Shown: piece by piece, positions 34,301 to 48,075 of the stretch | Numbering within the stretch: position 1 is the stretch's first letter | Layout: every line of letters begins with the position of its first letter | Assembly: GCA_037179385.1 (NCBI GenBank) | Contig: CM074184.1 | Span: 14,402,001-14,466,000, forward strand | Direction: 5' to 3' | Length of the DNA stretch: 64,000 nt | From: Holothuria scabra | Lineage: Eukaryota > Echinodermata > Holothuroidea > Aspidochirotida > Holothuriidae | Notes under the pieces: model-generated | Database searches by the model: none | Told to the model about the DNA's origin: nothing | The model's input: the letters and a program-made list of their open reading frames with translations, nothing else | Made by a program: the position numbers and the translations under genes

Positions 34301-37300
34301 TAATTGTCAACAACATAAACAGTACCGGTATAAAATTTCTCACCTTCCTCTTCTTTCTTTGGTTGGATAAGTGCGCAGCTAGAAAGTCTTTCCCTTACAG
34401 TATGGTTGCTCAAAGGAACCGTTTTAAATTTGTCTTACAGGATTCCTAAATCTAATTATGCCATGCCGCCAAGCACAGCCACCAATGAAAAGAATCTAAT
34501 GTGAGAATATTTAGAAAATGTAAAACAAAAAAAAAAAACTTGGGTTGAGGTTAACTAAGTTATTTAGATGCGGCTAAGCAAATAAAGCCCTGCCCATGGC
34601 CCATATTTGACTTTCCACTGAAACACATCAAACTCTCGAAATGGCCTTTTTAAGCCGCGGTAGCACTTGATATCATCAACTGTATCACATGTCGTTCGGC
34701 TGATCATGTGGTCACCGGCAAAGCAAGCGCATATTGGTAAGGGTGATTTAAGTTTCAGTTGAAACGTCTAGGTCAGAAGAAAACTACGCAGTAACTATTG
34801 CGCAATTTTCGCATCCGGGAGACTACGTTATCTTATCCGTTCTCTATTCCTAACCCTCTGTGACGGTCTTCCATTTTGAACAAAATAAAATATAACTTAA
34901 GTTTGTCGCTCTTGTTACAGTTGTAACTTCCTTGGACATGAAAAGAAATCACCCGTTCAATGTATTTTCTTACAACAACGCCGGAACTTTCACGTCAAAA
35001 GATTGCTCGGATGTTTCAAATTGTAAGAAAAGAAGGGTAGCGACCATGTAATAAAGAACGGCAGTTGACAAAAACTATAGAAAGGGATTCTGAGAACCCC
35101 ATATAGTCGCTCCCTGGTAGTTCCAAGAACCATGTAATTGAAATATCCCTGAACTAATATGCCTCATCGTGTGGTGAAACCAGAGACATCCTTAAATAAA
35201 TTATCTGTTTTCATGGTCAACGACTTATAATTTACAAACATTACAAAGTAACAAAACCAGCAAGGCACAGAATAAAAACACTGTAACAAGTCCATAAAGC
35301 GGCTACTATACTTCGCATTCGCTCGTAACAATAGAACCAATCCAACCAAAGAGAACGGTGAACACGCTGAGTTAGTAAGTTTGGGAAAAAATGAGAGAAG
35401 ACCATGAAGACACATACATTATAGCTGACTGCTATGATGACTTCCTGGTGTTTCAATACAAGTTTGGGTGACTATTTTCAGATTTTAAGGGGAAAGGACA
35501 TATTTATGTGAAGTAAAAGTCGGATCTGCGTTGGAATTTGACAAAATTTTCATGTGTAGAAAGCAAGTTATGCTATCCGGGCTGATTATCGTGGACACTG
35601 TCCTACTTTTTTAAAGTTAGGGAATTATCCATATTTGTCGGGATGGCACACCTCTTGAACATAAACTGGATTATTGCATACTATGTATCACAAAAACTTT
35701 ATTTTCTATCAAGTCCTCCCGACTCTCTGGCAAAAAGCCGTTCGACGAGACCAAAACTTACGCGTTTTGACTTTACGCCAAAACCTTTCCTTCAGCATAC
35801 TAGATCTTAATACACACATTTTACGGCCCAAGTGCAGAAGTACCTTGATTCTAAATACCCAGTTCATTAGTCTACTGTACACAAGGCTTAGTTACAATTT
35901 CAAGTTCCGCTTGAATTCAGTACGGCCGAAGTAGAAACGTAATACAGGCTACTACTTACATCACTTGCTTTTCACGAGTTCAAGTTTATCTTTAAAGAAA
36001 GGAATGAATGGAGGAGTATAAATTACTCAAATGAATCCTTTAACACGCACCATCGGCTTTGATTATGAACAGCTGCATACAGTACGACCACGATGCTGTT
36101 ACGTAATAATTTCATGGCAGGATGCACGCGGTAAGGGTGACAAAAGAAGGATACATCAGATAAAGCAAGATAAAGGTCGAAGCTAATTGTTAAAACTCCG
36201 ACCAGCTTAGGCCAATTGTTACTCATACCTCCGTGGTCAAAAAAGGGGGAAGAAATCAAAATCTGATATTTCTCCGATATCGAAAAAGTCACCGTGACGT
36301 TCAACTTCAATATGATTACAAGTCACGTAGTAGCCTTATAGCACAGGAGGAGTACTGGCCCTGTGCCTAGACTCCAATCAGCGGCGTAACTACAGGGATC
36401 CCCACAAAAGCTAGTCATCCCCACTCTTCCCATGCTGTGCCCTGCTTTTTTCTTATCTGCCACCTCCCCCGCCCCCCCAAAAATAATCTCGATAGTCATA
36501 ATGGATGATTGCCTATAGCTACACATCCCCACCATGCATCTACATCTCTAGATAGTTTCGTTCATGTCTTGGAGCTACAACATTCTAAAATTTATGTTCA
36601 ATTATTCATAGACTACACTGTTGCTGTTGTGCAAGGCTGTATGTATAGGTCCAATCATTGATTGCCTATAGTTGAGTATGAATTGGCTGTATAAGGTATC
36701 TTCACAACTCTCGACGGTGAGAATCCGGCATTCCGGACGCAACATCGCGGTCGCGATAAAGCAACACTTCCTCAAAGATTGACTTCGACATTTTCGGCTA
36801 TCTAAATTTAGCGTGAGTTTTCAAAATTTTCTTCACGCTCCGGGTCACCTTGTGGTGCCTTCCACTTAGTCTTTCGGACAGGATGCCACATTTCACGTAC
36901 TTTTCCGGCTGTGTCATAGGTTGTGTTTTTTTCACTATGCCAATTGAAGTTGTCAGGACCCCCACCGGGGCTTTGCCCCTGAACCCCACCAGAGGCCCTA
37001 AGGGGGACCCGGGACCTTACCCGTTGAGACTAGCGCTAAAATAAGCAATAAAAATCCGAATGAGAGGGGGAAAGGGGAACCCCTTTCAGGACAGGGAACA
37101 ATCAAACCTTGAAAACTCTGAATTGAAACATATGCTATACTTTCGCTTTCAATTGGAAACCACGAAGCCAACAGCAGTTCCTGACATCCCCAATATACTA
37201 TTCACCTACATATCCTTTATCAGTCACTGTTTTGCGTTTAGCAAACAATGCAATCGGGAGATTCATCATTTGCCCCCACATAACAATTCCTGGGCACGCC

Positions 37301-38235
37301 ACTGGCACCACATGCATATGCAATCAGATGAACTAACTGTTGGCCTGCAAAATAGATGTCAGCCATTGCGTAGTCAGTAGACGTTAGCTATGCCAGTTTT
37401 ACCGTATGTGCTAAGATGTCAACGCAGACTGTGTACGCATAGCTCTTCGGCTCACATGCCTCCACTAAAAAATCGAATATCCAGCTCATTGATGCGCTCT
37501 GCTTATAACAGCTTGTCAGTTGTCAATTTTCTAAGCCCAAAGTAACGCCTTGTTGGCCTGGGCAATGCCATTACTGCTGAGGAGTCACAATTTTTGAAAA
37601 TTTTCTTCGCCCAACAAATGGTAGCTTCGCTTAGATAGTCTTTCCGGTAGATACCCCCCCCCCCTCCACACACACACACACACACACACAATCGGAAGCT
37701 CACACACTGCGACTCAGGTATGTTTATTATGCAACCTAACACGAATATCGATCGAGCTCACTCTTTATATTCTCGGAAACGTTACGACTATATTAGCATC
37801 TTTTGGCAACCAATCGACCAGCAAATCTCCATTTTGCAACGACTCGATAAGTCACTCAATGCTGAGCTAAATAGAGCCGTACTAGTAGGAGGCAAAATTA
37901 TCGGCTTGAAAATAGCCGCTACTACGTTTCAATTTTCCGTCAAGGGGGGGGCTCGTAATGGATATTTGTTGTCTGGGTGTAACCACTCCGGACAACAAAT
38001 AATGTAACACTTTTTTGCCCCAGGAAAATATTCCTGTGTGAGTCAGTGATTATGTATCACTGACAATTTTCAGACGAGCTAGCTAAAACAGGAAAGCGCA
38101 CAATTGTACTAACTTTGTGATCAAAATAGCCCCTTTTCCGAAGGAAAATGTACTAAAACACCCTGAGAGGACAAAACACTGGAAAGTTTCCCTCCCAAAA
38201 CAATTTTTCTGAAGATCCTGAAATACGAAAATCCA
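30509..38235 (+). repeat. 7.7-kb direct duplication, copy A
   Basis: Matches 56233-64000 along its whole length, with offset growing from 25724 to 25765. Differences are mostly homopolymer and microsatellite lengths and small indels, densest in the first 350 bp. Inside I see a 31-T run (31272-31302), an AAAC run near 32435-32455, a CA run (37671-37689), poly-C tracts, and 'cccaccggggctttgcccct' (about 36960-36979) of the dispersed family at 13.6 kb. Small ORFs are conserved only because all of the DNA is. No gene is supported. Confidence 0.9.
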
Positions 38236-38273
38236 AATCCGGGGGCTTCGCCCGGACCCCACCAGGGCCCCTA

Positions 38274-38528
38274 CACTCTAAAAAAGTTGGTTAAAAAAAC
38301 TAACCAACACTGGTCAAGTAAGTCAAATACCTGAAATTGGTTAAAGTTTACCCAATAGTTGTTGATTAATGGGTTATCCAAGAGGTTTTTTAATTACCAC
38401 TTAATTGGGTAACCAGCTTGTGGGGCAACCAAATAAACAACACATATTGGGAAAAACTTAACCCAATTTCAGGTATTTGACATACGTGACCAGTGTTGGC
38501 GAACTTTTTAACCAACATTTTTAGAGTG
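38274..38528. mobile_element. TA-flanked MITE with CACTCTAAAAA termini
   Basis: Left CACTCTAAAAAAGTTGGTTA and right ...AACATTTTTAGAGTG are inverted. The second block ('accaacactggtca' / 'tgaccagtgttggcgaa') extends the arms to about 42 bp. TA flanks at 38272-38273 and 38529-38530. Internal 'acccaatttcaggtatttga' pairs with 'tcaaatacctgaaattggtt', so almost the whole 255 bp can fold back. Confidence 0.8.
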
Positions 38529-38530
38529 TA

Positions 38531-39869
38531 GACCGACCGACCCCTGAACCCGACCTATTTGGGCCTTCGCGGGGCTTCTCGATCTGCGCTCTCGGCGCAC
38601 GCTACGTGCGGACAGCATACGTTTCGCACCCAGCTCTCTCAATTAGAGAGTTGCGCCCCTGATGTCCAAGATTTCGACCTTGGAGTCACAACTTTATCCG
38701 ATTCATACAAAAGACTGTAACAAGTGTCCCGCGGGAGGAACGTACAGGCCCTGGAGGGGCCCAGGGAAAAGGGTCCGAATTGAGAAAATCTTTCGAAGTC
38801 CATGCCATTTAAATAAACATGACTGGGTGAATATTTCTTCTACCTGTCTACAGGCTTTATTGATCAAGTTGAATTTTAGATTCGAATTCCGCACAATGCG
38901 GCCGCGAGTGACACAAATCTGCTTGCACGTAGGATACGGGTCGGATATCGACTAATGTGGCGAGCATGCTATACTTCTAGTACTCTGTTTGGTTATGGCG
39001 TACCTGTAAATTTGGAACGCATATTAATCATAGTCTCGCAAAGTGAAACTATAAAACTTTATTTTCCAAGAGACCGGAAGCTACTTACATACCTATCATG
39101 GTGGCATTTGTAATTCAGTCATAATATTATGACTTATTGAAAAAATTCATGGGTAAATAGTGAAAGGACCGCCTATACAGATGCGTATTTAAAATCATCC
39201 TTTCGTGGCGGGTAAATGAATATACTAGAACCCCTCCCCAACACCCACAGATTGCTGAGAACACAGAGTACGTGCCCGTTAAACATAATCAAATCTTAAT
39301 TTGACCTGGGACAACGTTAGTCGAACTTCAACAGCACTTGTTCCTTATCACATAGACAGACTATCCCCAGCCCTACCTCACAGTCTTGCGCAAAGCTTTA
39401 TACGACTAATTGTAGAATATTGGCAAAAGTTCGCAGGCAAGCCAGATTATGCCGACTAAACAGGTGAAAAGTTGTACAGGTGTATAGCTGCGGAAAGTTG
39501 TACAGGTGTGTAGATTCCCAAACTTGACCCGAAAACCATCTTCTGACCTGTCATTTTTTTTATGTAAAGTTATGTGTCTAATAGTTATTAGGAGGCTGAA
39601 AGGGGGTGTCTTCGGGTGGCCCAGGTATGTACAAGTGGTCACTACTTTGCAGCTTACAATCTGAGCCACAGTAAATTGTGTGAAACTTGAAAGGGTTGGC
39701 TTACACTGCCATTGACCCGAAATTTGGGTAAATGTAGAGAGAAAGAAAAAATATCTGGTTAAATCGGGTAGCTTTTACTCCATTACCATAGTCGAAGATC
39801 TCGGGGAAAAGGGGGACTAGCCCAAACATTAAATTTCAAGTTTCAACCATGTGGTACTCGGGGTCTGAT
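38531..39869. other. Spacer, nothing recognised
   Basis: Short ORFs only; no domains seen. Confidence 0.45.
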
Positions 39870-40130
39870 CAATATTCCCAAGGGGCATTATTCCAAAGGT
39901 TCATTATTTCGAATTAAACATATGAATCGCTATCCCGAAGGGTTGTGATTCCGACAGAAGGGCCGTTATTCCGAATCAAACATTAGGACCATTTTTCCTA
40001 ACGTTTGTTATTCTGTTATTACGAATCTAACATTTAGGACCGTTATGCCTAAGGTTCAATATCCGGAATGTGAAACTTGAACCGTTATCATTCCGAAGAT
40101 TCGTTATTCCGAAGGGTCTTTATTCCGACT
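39870..40130. repeat. Degenerate array of 'GTTATTCCGAAGG' words
   Basis: Variants of 'ttattccgaa' and 'aaggttc.ttatt' recur about ten times at irregular 15-30 nt spacing. An inverted copy ('gacccttcggaataatgaac') lies at about 40542-40561. Not coding. Confidence 0.65.
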
Positions 40131-41624
40131 AGAGGATCAGGTTCAAATATTCTGAACTATTCCCAAATTATCACCCAATAACTCAAAGTCAGTATCGTGA
40201 TTACGGCGTGTGGACAGACCTTCACCTCACAGGTTAGACTCAAAAGACTCACCAGGGTCCTGATATGCATGGAGGCAGGGAGCCACTGCTCACTGAGATT
40301 TTTAACCTGTTCATACAAGTTTGACCTTGAAAAGATAAACACTACAAAGTGGAAGGTTGCACATTTTATTGTCCAGATTATTATTTCATGCCCTTTGAAC
40401 CCGGAAAATCAGGTTTAAGGGTCCTTTTGCCATAATTTTATTAGACAAATTCGGGACAGAGTCAATGAAGTCCTTTTGGCCCGGTGTCACGAGCGCAAAA
40501 CCGGAACTTGTCTTGTTCGGAGAGATATTCATTCGGAAAAAGACCCTTCGGAATAATGAACAACAACCATGGAACTCCGTGCCTGCTCATGATCTCTCCA
40601 GGGAGTTGCTAGAGCAACTCCTTGATCTCTCACCCCATAGCAGCTTCTATGGTTCACTGCTTGCATTAGCATGATGTGGCTATGGAGAAGCACAGTTTTC
40701 AAGAATGCACAGCAGTTGAATTATTTTTGCTTTCCCCTTTTGAAATGTTAAATGAAAAAATAACACTTTAATCGAACGACCAAGAAGCAGATTCTCCTTC
40801 ACGGAGTAAGTGTCCCCATGGAGGTTTTTTCGGGGTGGGTGGTGGAGGGGGACGGGACAGCGGTTCAATTTTTCGGAGAGCGGATAGCTCTTTTGCAAAA
40901 CGAAAACTCAACAAACGACTGGCTTCAAGTTAAGTTCTGCTTGCAAGCAAATGCTACTTCCAGCCTGTTGTGGTGTTGCGACTTTTCAAACTTTTCTGTA
41001 CCCTCCGCGCTAACCGATACCGATATTGGAGGAAAGATTAGATAGTCTTTCTTTCAGGGTTTCATATTTCGTGCAGAGAAGGCTGTTCTACCTTAAGCTG
41101 ACAATGAAGTTTATCTAGTATGTCGTTAAATTAAACCCACGAGAAAACATCCATTCATCCCGTTTTCTTCGGTTTCGTTCAAACTTGGAGATATGTTAAT
41201 TCGGTATCATTTGCCGAGAAATTGGGCAGACTGTTAATATTTTTCGGGTAGATTCGATCTTGCAACCCCCCCCCCTCCCCTTCCCCGGCCAGCAGAGAAG
41301 CCCATACGCCTACTCACTTTGCAACGTGGCATACCGGCTTTTCTCAAGTGGCGCTAGTAGCAAAAACTATTTCTGGGAGGGAGCGTGGACAACCATTATT
41401 AATGGACATGACACAGCATGTCCATTATTGTGGTTGGTCGCATTTTCTGATGATCACGTGACCCCATTTCTTTCGTTCAGTTTATCGGACGACTCCCAAT
41501 GAGAAACAAACCGATCTTTTGGGAAAAGATTTGTACAGCAAAGGAGACCGGTATGTGACAAGGTTGTGTGAAAAATGTCGCTAATTACGAAATGCGGTAC
41601 ATTTTTCCTCAAATACTCGACATT
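40131..41624. other. Spacer
   Basis: Contains the inverted copy noted for the preceding array and a C tract near 41266-41277. No gene supported. Confidence 0.45.
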
Positions 41625-41627
41625 TTA

Positions 41628-41766
41628 ATATTAAGTAGGCTAATAGTAATATTAAGTAGGCTTATAGTAATATTAAGTAGGCTAATAGTAATATTAAGTA
41701 GGCTAATAGTAATATTAAGTAGGCTAATATTAATATTAAGTAGGCTAATATTAATATTAAGTAGGT
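41628..41766. repeat. 21-bp minisatellite, about 6.5 units
   Basis: Unit 'attaagtaggctaatagtaa' plus one base, with a taatagt-to-taatatt variant in the last units. The period is a multiple of three, so it keeps a frame open (seven-residue periodic translation); this is a by-product. Confidence 0.9.
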
Positions 41767-44550
41767 AATATACCTGTTACTTTACATATGACGCAGTCAT
41801 GAACGCGAGGGATGCTGTCCTACTTTGGTCTGTATTTTCAACATCACTTTATTTAGTAGAACTGTTTGGTCACCAAATTAATTTTACATTTGACTTATGA
41901 AGTGATTATAAAGACAATTGTATGAATTTGAAATAATTCGTATAATTTTCTTGTCGCAATTCCCTGGAAGTTCGACGGAGCGGCATATGCTACGATGTCT
42001 CCGTTTGAACTGCTTTCAGTGAAGGAATGACGTGTACAGTAGTGTAAGTGCCGGGTTTGGCGCAGCGTTCAGCAGTATAAAGTCATTATGTACGGTCCAT
42101 TGCGATCGTGTTCAAGCAATGTGACCGATTGAACGTATAAACAAAAAGAATTTCACATAATGTCGTACAGACCGATCGAAGGCAAAGTGCAATCAAACCT
42201 CAAGTCCGAATTTTCGATGCAAATCTCCTATTTTACCATACGTATAAACCATTATAGGTTTTCGATTGGCATAGGCCAGCTGAGGTCAAACGTGAACGTA
42301 GCTAGTGTACATTAACTGCACGTACATTCGCAGGTTCACTTCATTCCGGACAATTATTCTAAATCAGAGACAAATTTAGTACTAGGCCTACACACTTGCT
42401 GTACTTTTTTCGGACAGGTTTGTCAATCCTCGGTGGCAGGTAGGGAATTGCAACAAGTGCCTTTGCACGGGTATAGGCCCTACTAAAAGTAGGACCCTGG
42501 TACCAAATCGCCATACCCGTCGGGTACCTGGTGTTACACTGACTTAAAAGATTAGAACATTTTGTTAGGCATGCTCCATATCAGACATGCAAAATAATAG
42601 TTACAGCTGTTTTGGAGAGGTGATGATCACATTCCCAAGTTCAAAACATTTGATTTGCCATAAGGTTTTATCATCTCCTTTTGTTTTAAATCAAAATGAC
42701 AAGTAAAAGAAACGAGAAAGGGCTATTGTTGGAACATCTATTGTGCCGTAAACACCACACACAACAACCTTCACCCCTATTTTAAGTGTATTTAAATTTT
42801 AGTGGAACGACCGGACGCGTAGTGGCCATGATCCCAAAGAAACGTAACAGAAAACAGTCAAATAAGAAAATAAGTACTTTCCAAGGCCTCTATCAATATT
42901 TGATATTAAATTTTTGGACGCTTTCCTACTCTAAAAGCAAGCATCCTAAGAGCTCGAAGCTTCTCCTTTTAAAACACCGGTTTAAAAACATCAACCAATC
43001 ACAGCCCTGTATTATGGTATTCTCTTGCACGTCCAAAATTACCGATTGTAAACAAAGGCGTCATGCTCGTGAACTTCTCTCACAGTAATGCACAATGCAC
43101 GTTGGAATTTTCACTGTAGGGTTATGTACGTTCTGACTGAGCAGGCCTCATGTTGACATCTGGACATGGTGACATAAAGGTGTCATACCGCCGTATTAAG
43201 ATCGTATACATGCAAGGCTCAGTTTACCTAGCATGCCGAATGCAACGGGCACTGTCTCTGCAAGCTGGGCGGGGGGGATGTGTCTGCTAGTTTCTGCGTG
43301 AAGTACGAAGTGATTTTGAATCACCGTCGGATAGCTTGCTCGAACCAAGTGACGTACATTGATGTGTGAGAAGTAACTCACTACATGACGATAAAGCGCG
43401 ATCGGGCCGCACGCTGATAAAAATTTCATCTTCAGGAAATAAAGTACAAACAACTTTCAAACTTTTTGATTTATTTATTTGGTACATATTAAGCACAAAA
43501 CACAAACAAACTTACACATAATTTCTAGGGCTCTCTTCATTCTCAGGCCACGAGAATGTTTACCAAATTAATCGTAAAAGTTTATTAATTACCGTGGGGA
43601 ATAGCGTAAATTGGGTAATCCTTTTCGCATGCAAAATATTTAAGCTTCGCGTAGTAGATTTGGAACCGGGTTATAGGATAGGGAGTGGTTACCCGTGCAA
43701 ATTACACTAATTGCATCACCAATGAAAATATTGGGGGAAGCAAACATAAGCATTGCCCCTCCAATAATTCCGGCAAATTTAAAATAAAAAAAAAAAAAAT
43801 AGGAGAATAACCAAAATGTAATAACATTTTGGGATATGGGGGGGCTTCTTCTTGAAAACGTCACTTTGAGTGTATGTGCATGTCATTGTGAGTGTGTATG
43901 TGTGTCTGGTTGTGTGTGTACAGTATGTAGGCCTACGAGTGCACTCGCTTTCATAGGGTGGATTGCTTATAGATCATTCCGGTCCTGGACACGATACAGG
44001 GTTCAACATAGTCTGTTGGAAAATTTTTTTCCCCCAAACCACATACCAGATCTACGTCCCTGTTGTCCGTCGGATTAACCAGGCAGTCCATCCTTCCCCT
44101 ACATGGGCAACCAAAGACTAGCACAATGTCATGTCCATTGTGGTTACGGTACGTAACCACATTTTCTAGTTGACAATGTCATCAAAGGGGCTGGCCCGTC
44201 CATGTGGAAACTTACAGAGGGCGCTCTCATATGGGTACCGGTAGCATACCTTTATAGAGGTACCGGTTGCACGAAACAAGCGCAGCCGTAACGTCTGCAT
44301 GGAAAATATGTCGCTTTTTTGAGCGTAGGCCAGACCTATATCCTCTCTGTTAAGTTCATATTAAGCTGAATAATAAAGAGATTCCTGGGTCGCCGCTAAA
44401 CATTTTCCCGGACAACACCCAAACCTAAACAAGATTTAACTGACGGTCATGTGGGTTAAAACAAGAAAAGAAGACTTGATGCCTAATATCAGAACAGAAT
44501 GTGGTTCTATAGCAGCCTAGTAGCCAAGTCGACTTAAACCAACCCGAGCC
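41767..44550. other. Spacer
   Basis: A 100-codon frame at 42786-43088 ends in a Cys- and Arg-containing stretch but matches no domain I know and is not called. Poly-A near 43787 and poly-G near 43839. Confidence 0.4.
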
Positions 44551-44692
44551 AGACCTATTCTAGTGCTTCATACTCGGCATAAGCAATGAAGTAGGAAAAA
44601 CAAGCAAATGAGCCATTTCTGGAAAAAGGGCCGTGGCCGGTCCGACATAAACCAATTCGAAACTAGTCCGTAAAATCCTGATCTAATTAAAT
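44551..44692 (+). mobile_element. SINE copy 5 (3' body)
   Basis: 'cataagcaatgaagtaggaa', 'acaagcaaatgagcca', 'aaaagggccgtggccgg' and 'ccgtaaaatcctgatctaa' match the family. The head is missing. Confidence 0.7.
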
Positions 44693-44702
44693 AACTACCT
44701 AA

Positions 44703-44982
44703 CATGGGCGTCCGCAGGCATGTGCAAGGGGGCACTTGCCCTCCTAGTGCCCCCCCCCCGCCCGAAAATCCAAAAATTGAAAAACGTATAAAAATCAAAG
44801 CAAAGACCGAACAAAACGTGTTTACCAAGCTTCTATGCGAAAAATAGGCTTTAGAAATGTCATTTCTAGCGATCTGAGAGGCATTTCGGGCCGAAATTTT
44901 CGCACGCTTCGTATCAATTCGTAGTGACTCGGAGGTTTTGCCCCCATAGAATTTCTGTCCCTCCCGATTTTGGACGCTCATG
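44703..44982. mobile_element. Candidate MITE with CATGGGCGTCC termini
   Basis: Left CATGGGCGTCC and right GGACGCTCATG are inverted with one mismatch. The interior is C-rich at the left. It follows SINE copy 5 directly. The 11-bp termini are short, so this is tentative. Confidence 0.4.
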
Positions 44983-47900
44983 CTAGCTAAGCAAGCTGAA
45001 GATGGGTCGCTCGGCTAAAGTTGTACTATGTTTCGCTTACATGTAGGCCTATTTCTTTTTCGAAGCTTTCCATATAAAACCTAAAATTCCAAATCGTAGC
45101 AGGGACACCCTCCCCTTACACATGAACATGAAACATCATAGGTTGGACACTGAAGAAATATATCTTGAAAAAAGTTGGCATTTTTTCACAAGGGTGACTG
45201 GACATTGCTTTGGTAGGGCAGTCTTATCACTAACACGCGTGTCCTGCCCATTGCGGCAGGGATTCATCCCCTCTAAAAATATATCATACCTCCAGACTGT
45301 AGGTCCCGAACCACTGAGTCTAACGGTGCTCAATCCATATAAGTCTACGCAGCGTTGAAAATATTTGGCAACATGTTAGCACACTCCACTTTAGGGAATG
45401 CCCCGTCTCTGATCTTAAAGGTTGCCACTAAATATTCCTAATTTCATCGATGATGGGAATTGTTACCAGAGTCAATTAAACGATCATATTTTCAAGTGGC
45501 GTATTGTGATGACAGCTGACAACAGTATGTAACGTTGTAATTTGTATCGTTTGCCTCAAATGTGACAATAATGACATCAAATCGGGCACGGTGCGTGTAT
45601 GCGATGACTTCGTGACAAACCTGAAACAATAAATGTAAACTTAGTAACTGAAGGCGCAGGTGGGGCGGTGCCCTTCCCCCAATTGACGTCCTAGGAAGGT
45701 TCTGTCGGTACATTTGCTGATCTTGTCGGTACATCCACCCGATGTGGAAAACACCCAACAGACGTATCGCATTGTTTTTAATGGTGGGTCTATTTTAATT
45801 GTCCTCTATCACCTGATCACAGATAGCTCTCAAACTATCATATCCAAATATCGAAATTTTCGCGCGCTATTCCGTAAAAGGTTGTGCTATCTGTCAACAC
45901 ATTTTGGTAGGAGTCACCGCAAAGTCCCGGGTAAGCAATAAAGCAAAGTTTCAAAGATTTTTAAAAAAATCACCAGACTGAGGTAGAAGACTTGCTTTAA
46001 CTGTTTTAGGTCGACAGATAAGTTTTTTTGGACAGTAACCAAAAACGGTGTATGAAGCAGAGTCTGACCCAATGAATATTTCGTGGGAAAATGATATTAA
46101 TTCTGGAGCGCTTAACCCGCTTATGTATTGAACGTAGTTTGAAGTCCATGCAGGTATTTCTGCGGATAAATACTTTCTCCGAACAGAATGCATTAAAGTA
46201 TAAATACAACGGGGACTTGAGGAATTTTCTAACGGCATATCCTATTCGCAGGAACGTACTCTCATCTTTCACACGCCCCCAAAATTAGAATTCAATAGAT
46301 TAAGAACATTTTCAAACACTATCACTTCGAAAAAGTACCAAAGATAACATCATTTTGCATCTTAGACACCTTATACGACCAAAGGGTAGGGACACCACCC
46401 TTTACCCACCATAAAGTGAAAAAGGGTCCCATACAGTGCATGCATTTGTGAATATACAAATCCTAAAAGACAGATCAAAAAGACCAAATTCACAAAGTGC
46501 TGCCCGGTCAACTGAGGTGGATTACGAAGTCACGTGTAAACTCCCACCAGCACCACCTCCTGGCTGGAAAATTGACGGATAAACTGTTAAGTGATAACCT
46601 TTTAAAAAGTGTCGGTATACATTGACTCATTTGTTCTCGGTAGATTTACCTAATTTTGGTCTATCCCCCCCCCCCCCCACACACACACACACTTTTGCAA
46701 CTCCAGTTAAGGTACTAAAAACGTGAATCAATATGATTATTTTTTGGTGGTTCCGCCAGAGGGACACACCAAAATACGGATCCGATTGTAGGGGAAGTCG
46801 TCGAAGTGACGCATAGCGCTTCCCGTGATAGGCGTTGGGTGAGTGGAGACAATGAATAATGTTGGATTTACATTAGACACGGAACAATATGATGTTATTT
46901 AGAAAAACAACAACAAAAAAAAAAAAATAAGCCGGGGACCCCCCGGTGATGTTGGGTTTGTAAGATATGCAGATAGAGAGATGGGAATTTCTTAAATGAA
47001 CAAATGTGAAGTACTTTTCGCTGAATTATTGAGACATTCATCAAATGGAGTTCACCTGAAACCTTCACAGATTTTAAGTAAAGGGGAGAACTTAATTTGT
47101 CATTTCATGCATCTGATCTGAAACTAAATCCTCTCCCTCCCATTCACTCGTCTAGTTCTTTTCCCGTTTGGCTCCGTCATCTCCCTTTATTCCTTAATTT
47201 TTTTTATCAACCCGGTGGTTTGAGCTAGTCTCTCCTGCTGAGAACGTCAGGGGGATCTTGCCCTCTGTTCTCTGACCCATCCCTTTACAGACGCGCTACC
47301 GTAAGGACAATATTATTTTTAGGAGCAACGCTGCTTGCACTCAAATCAAACTCAATTAAGAATAGTTAGACGGTTCCATCCGAATGTACTTAATTCAAGA
47401 TATCCACTTGAAAAGGACCAGAAAAACAGTCTCCAAAAGTAATTGGGTCAGGATATTTGATTCGGGATAGTAGAGTAACTGGCGTGATGTTAAAAGCGGG
47501 AGGGCGGGAATAAATTATGACACAAATGTACCGACAGCTTATACATAAATGTACAGAAACTTGTCAGGTTGTTAATGGGTTACGGTACCACTTGGTCAGT
47601 CGCCCCGCACCAGTGAGCAAGTGACCGACCTCCACCCACCAAAGGCTTGCATTATTTTCCACACTTAAGTAGTTTACAAGAATACTAATCCCAGCTTCAT
47701 CAGGGCCCGCGCCAGGATTTGCATGACATGGGCCAATATTCCAAGTGAGGAACAGCATCTCCAAGCCTCAACCTTGACAATGGTAATAAGTTGCCAATGG
47801 GACAAAGAACGCAGTATTTGCAAGTAAAGCCCGCCGATACTTTTGCCTTCTTGAAACAACTGAAATATTTGAAAATATGGAAAACTTTATTATTAGAGGA

Positions 47901-48075
47901 CGTTTTGAAGTCATTCAAAAAACTTCCCAAAATTTAGGGACTATTGAAGAATCTCCCTTCCTATGGGCAAATCAACTGAGGGTCACGGTAGCTGTATCAT
48001 GTTTTAGTGCTAGGGATGCTATGGATAATCCTTAGGACTAAAAAGATGATGCAGCTAGTCAATCCGACTGCGGTT
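44983..48075. other. Spacer
   Basis: C tract with CA run near 46665-46692 and a poly-A near 46915-46928. ORFs on both strands have no recognisable domains. Confidence 0.45.

Noticed and set aside
41568..41768. ORF with seven-residue periodic translation
   Set aside because: Produced by a 21-bp minisatellite whose period is a multiple of three.
42786..43088. 100-codon ORF with Cys and basic residues, briefly considered as a zinc-binding fragment
   Set aside because: Cysteine and histidine spacing fits no domain I know, and no neighbouring exon is visible.
44568..44981. 137-codon minus-strand ORF
   Set aside because: Overlaps SINE copy 5 and the adjacent candidate MITE; repeat-derived, with low-complexity Gly from a C tract.
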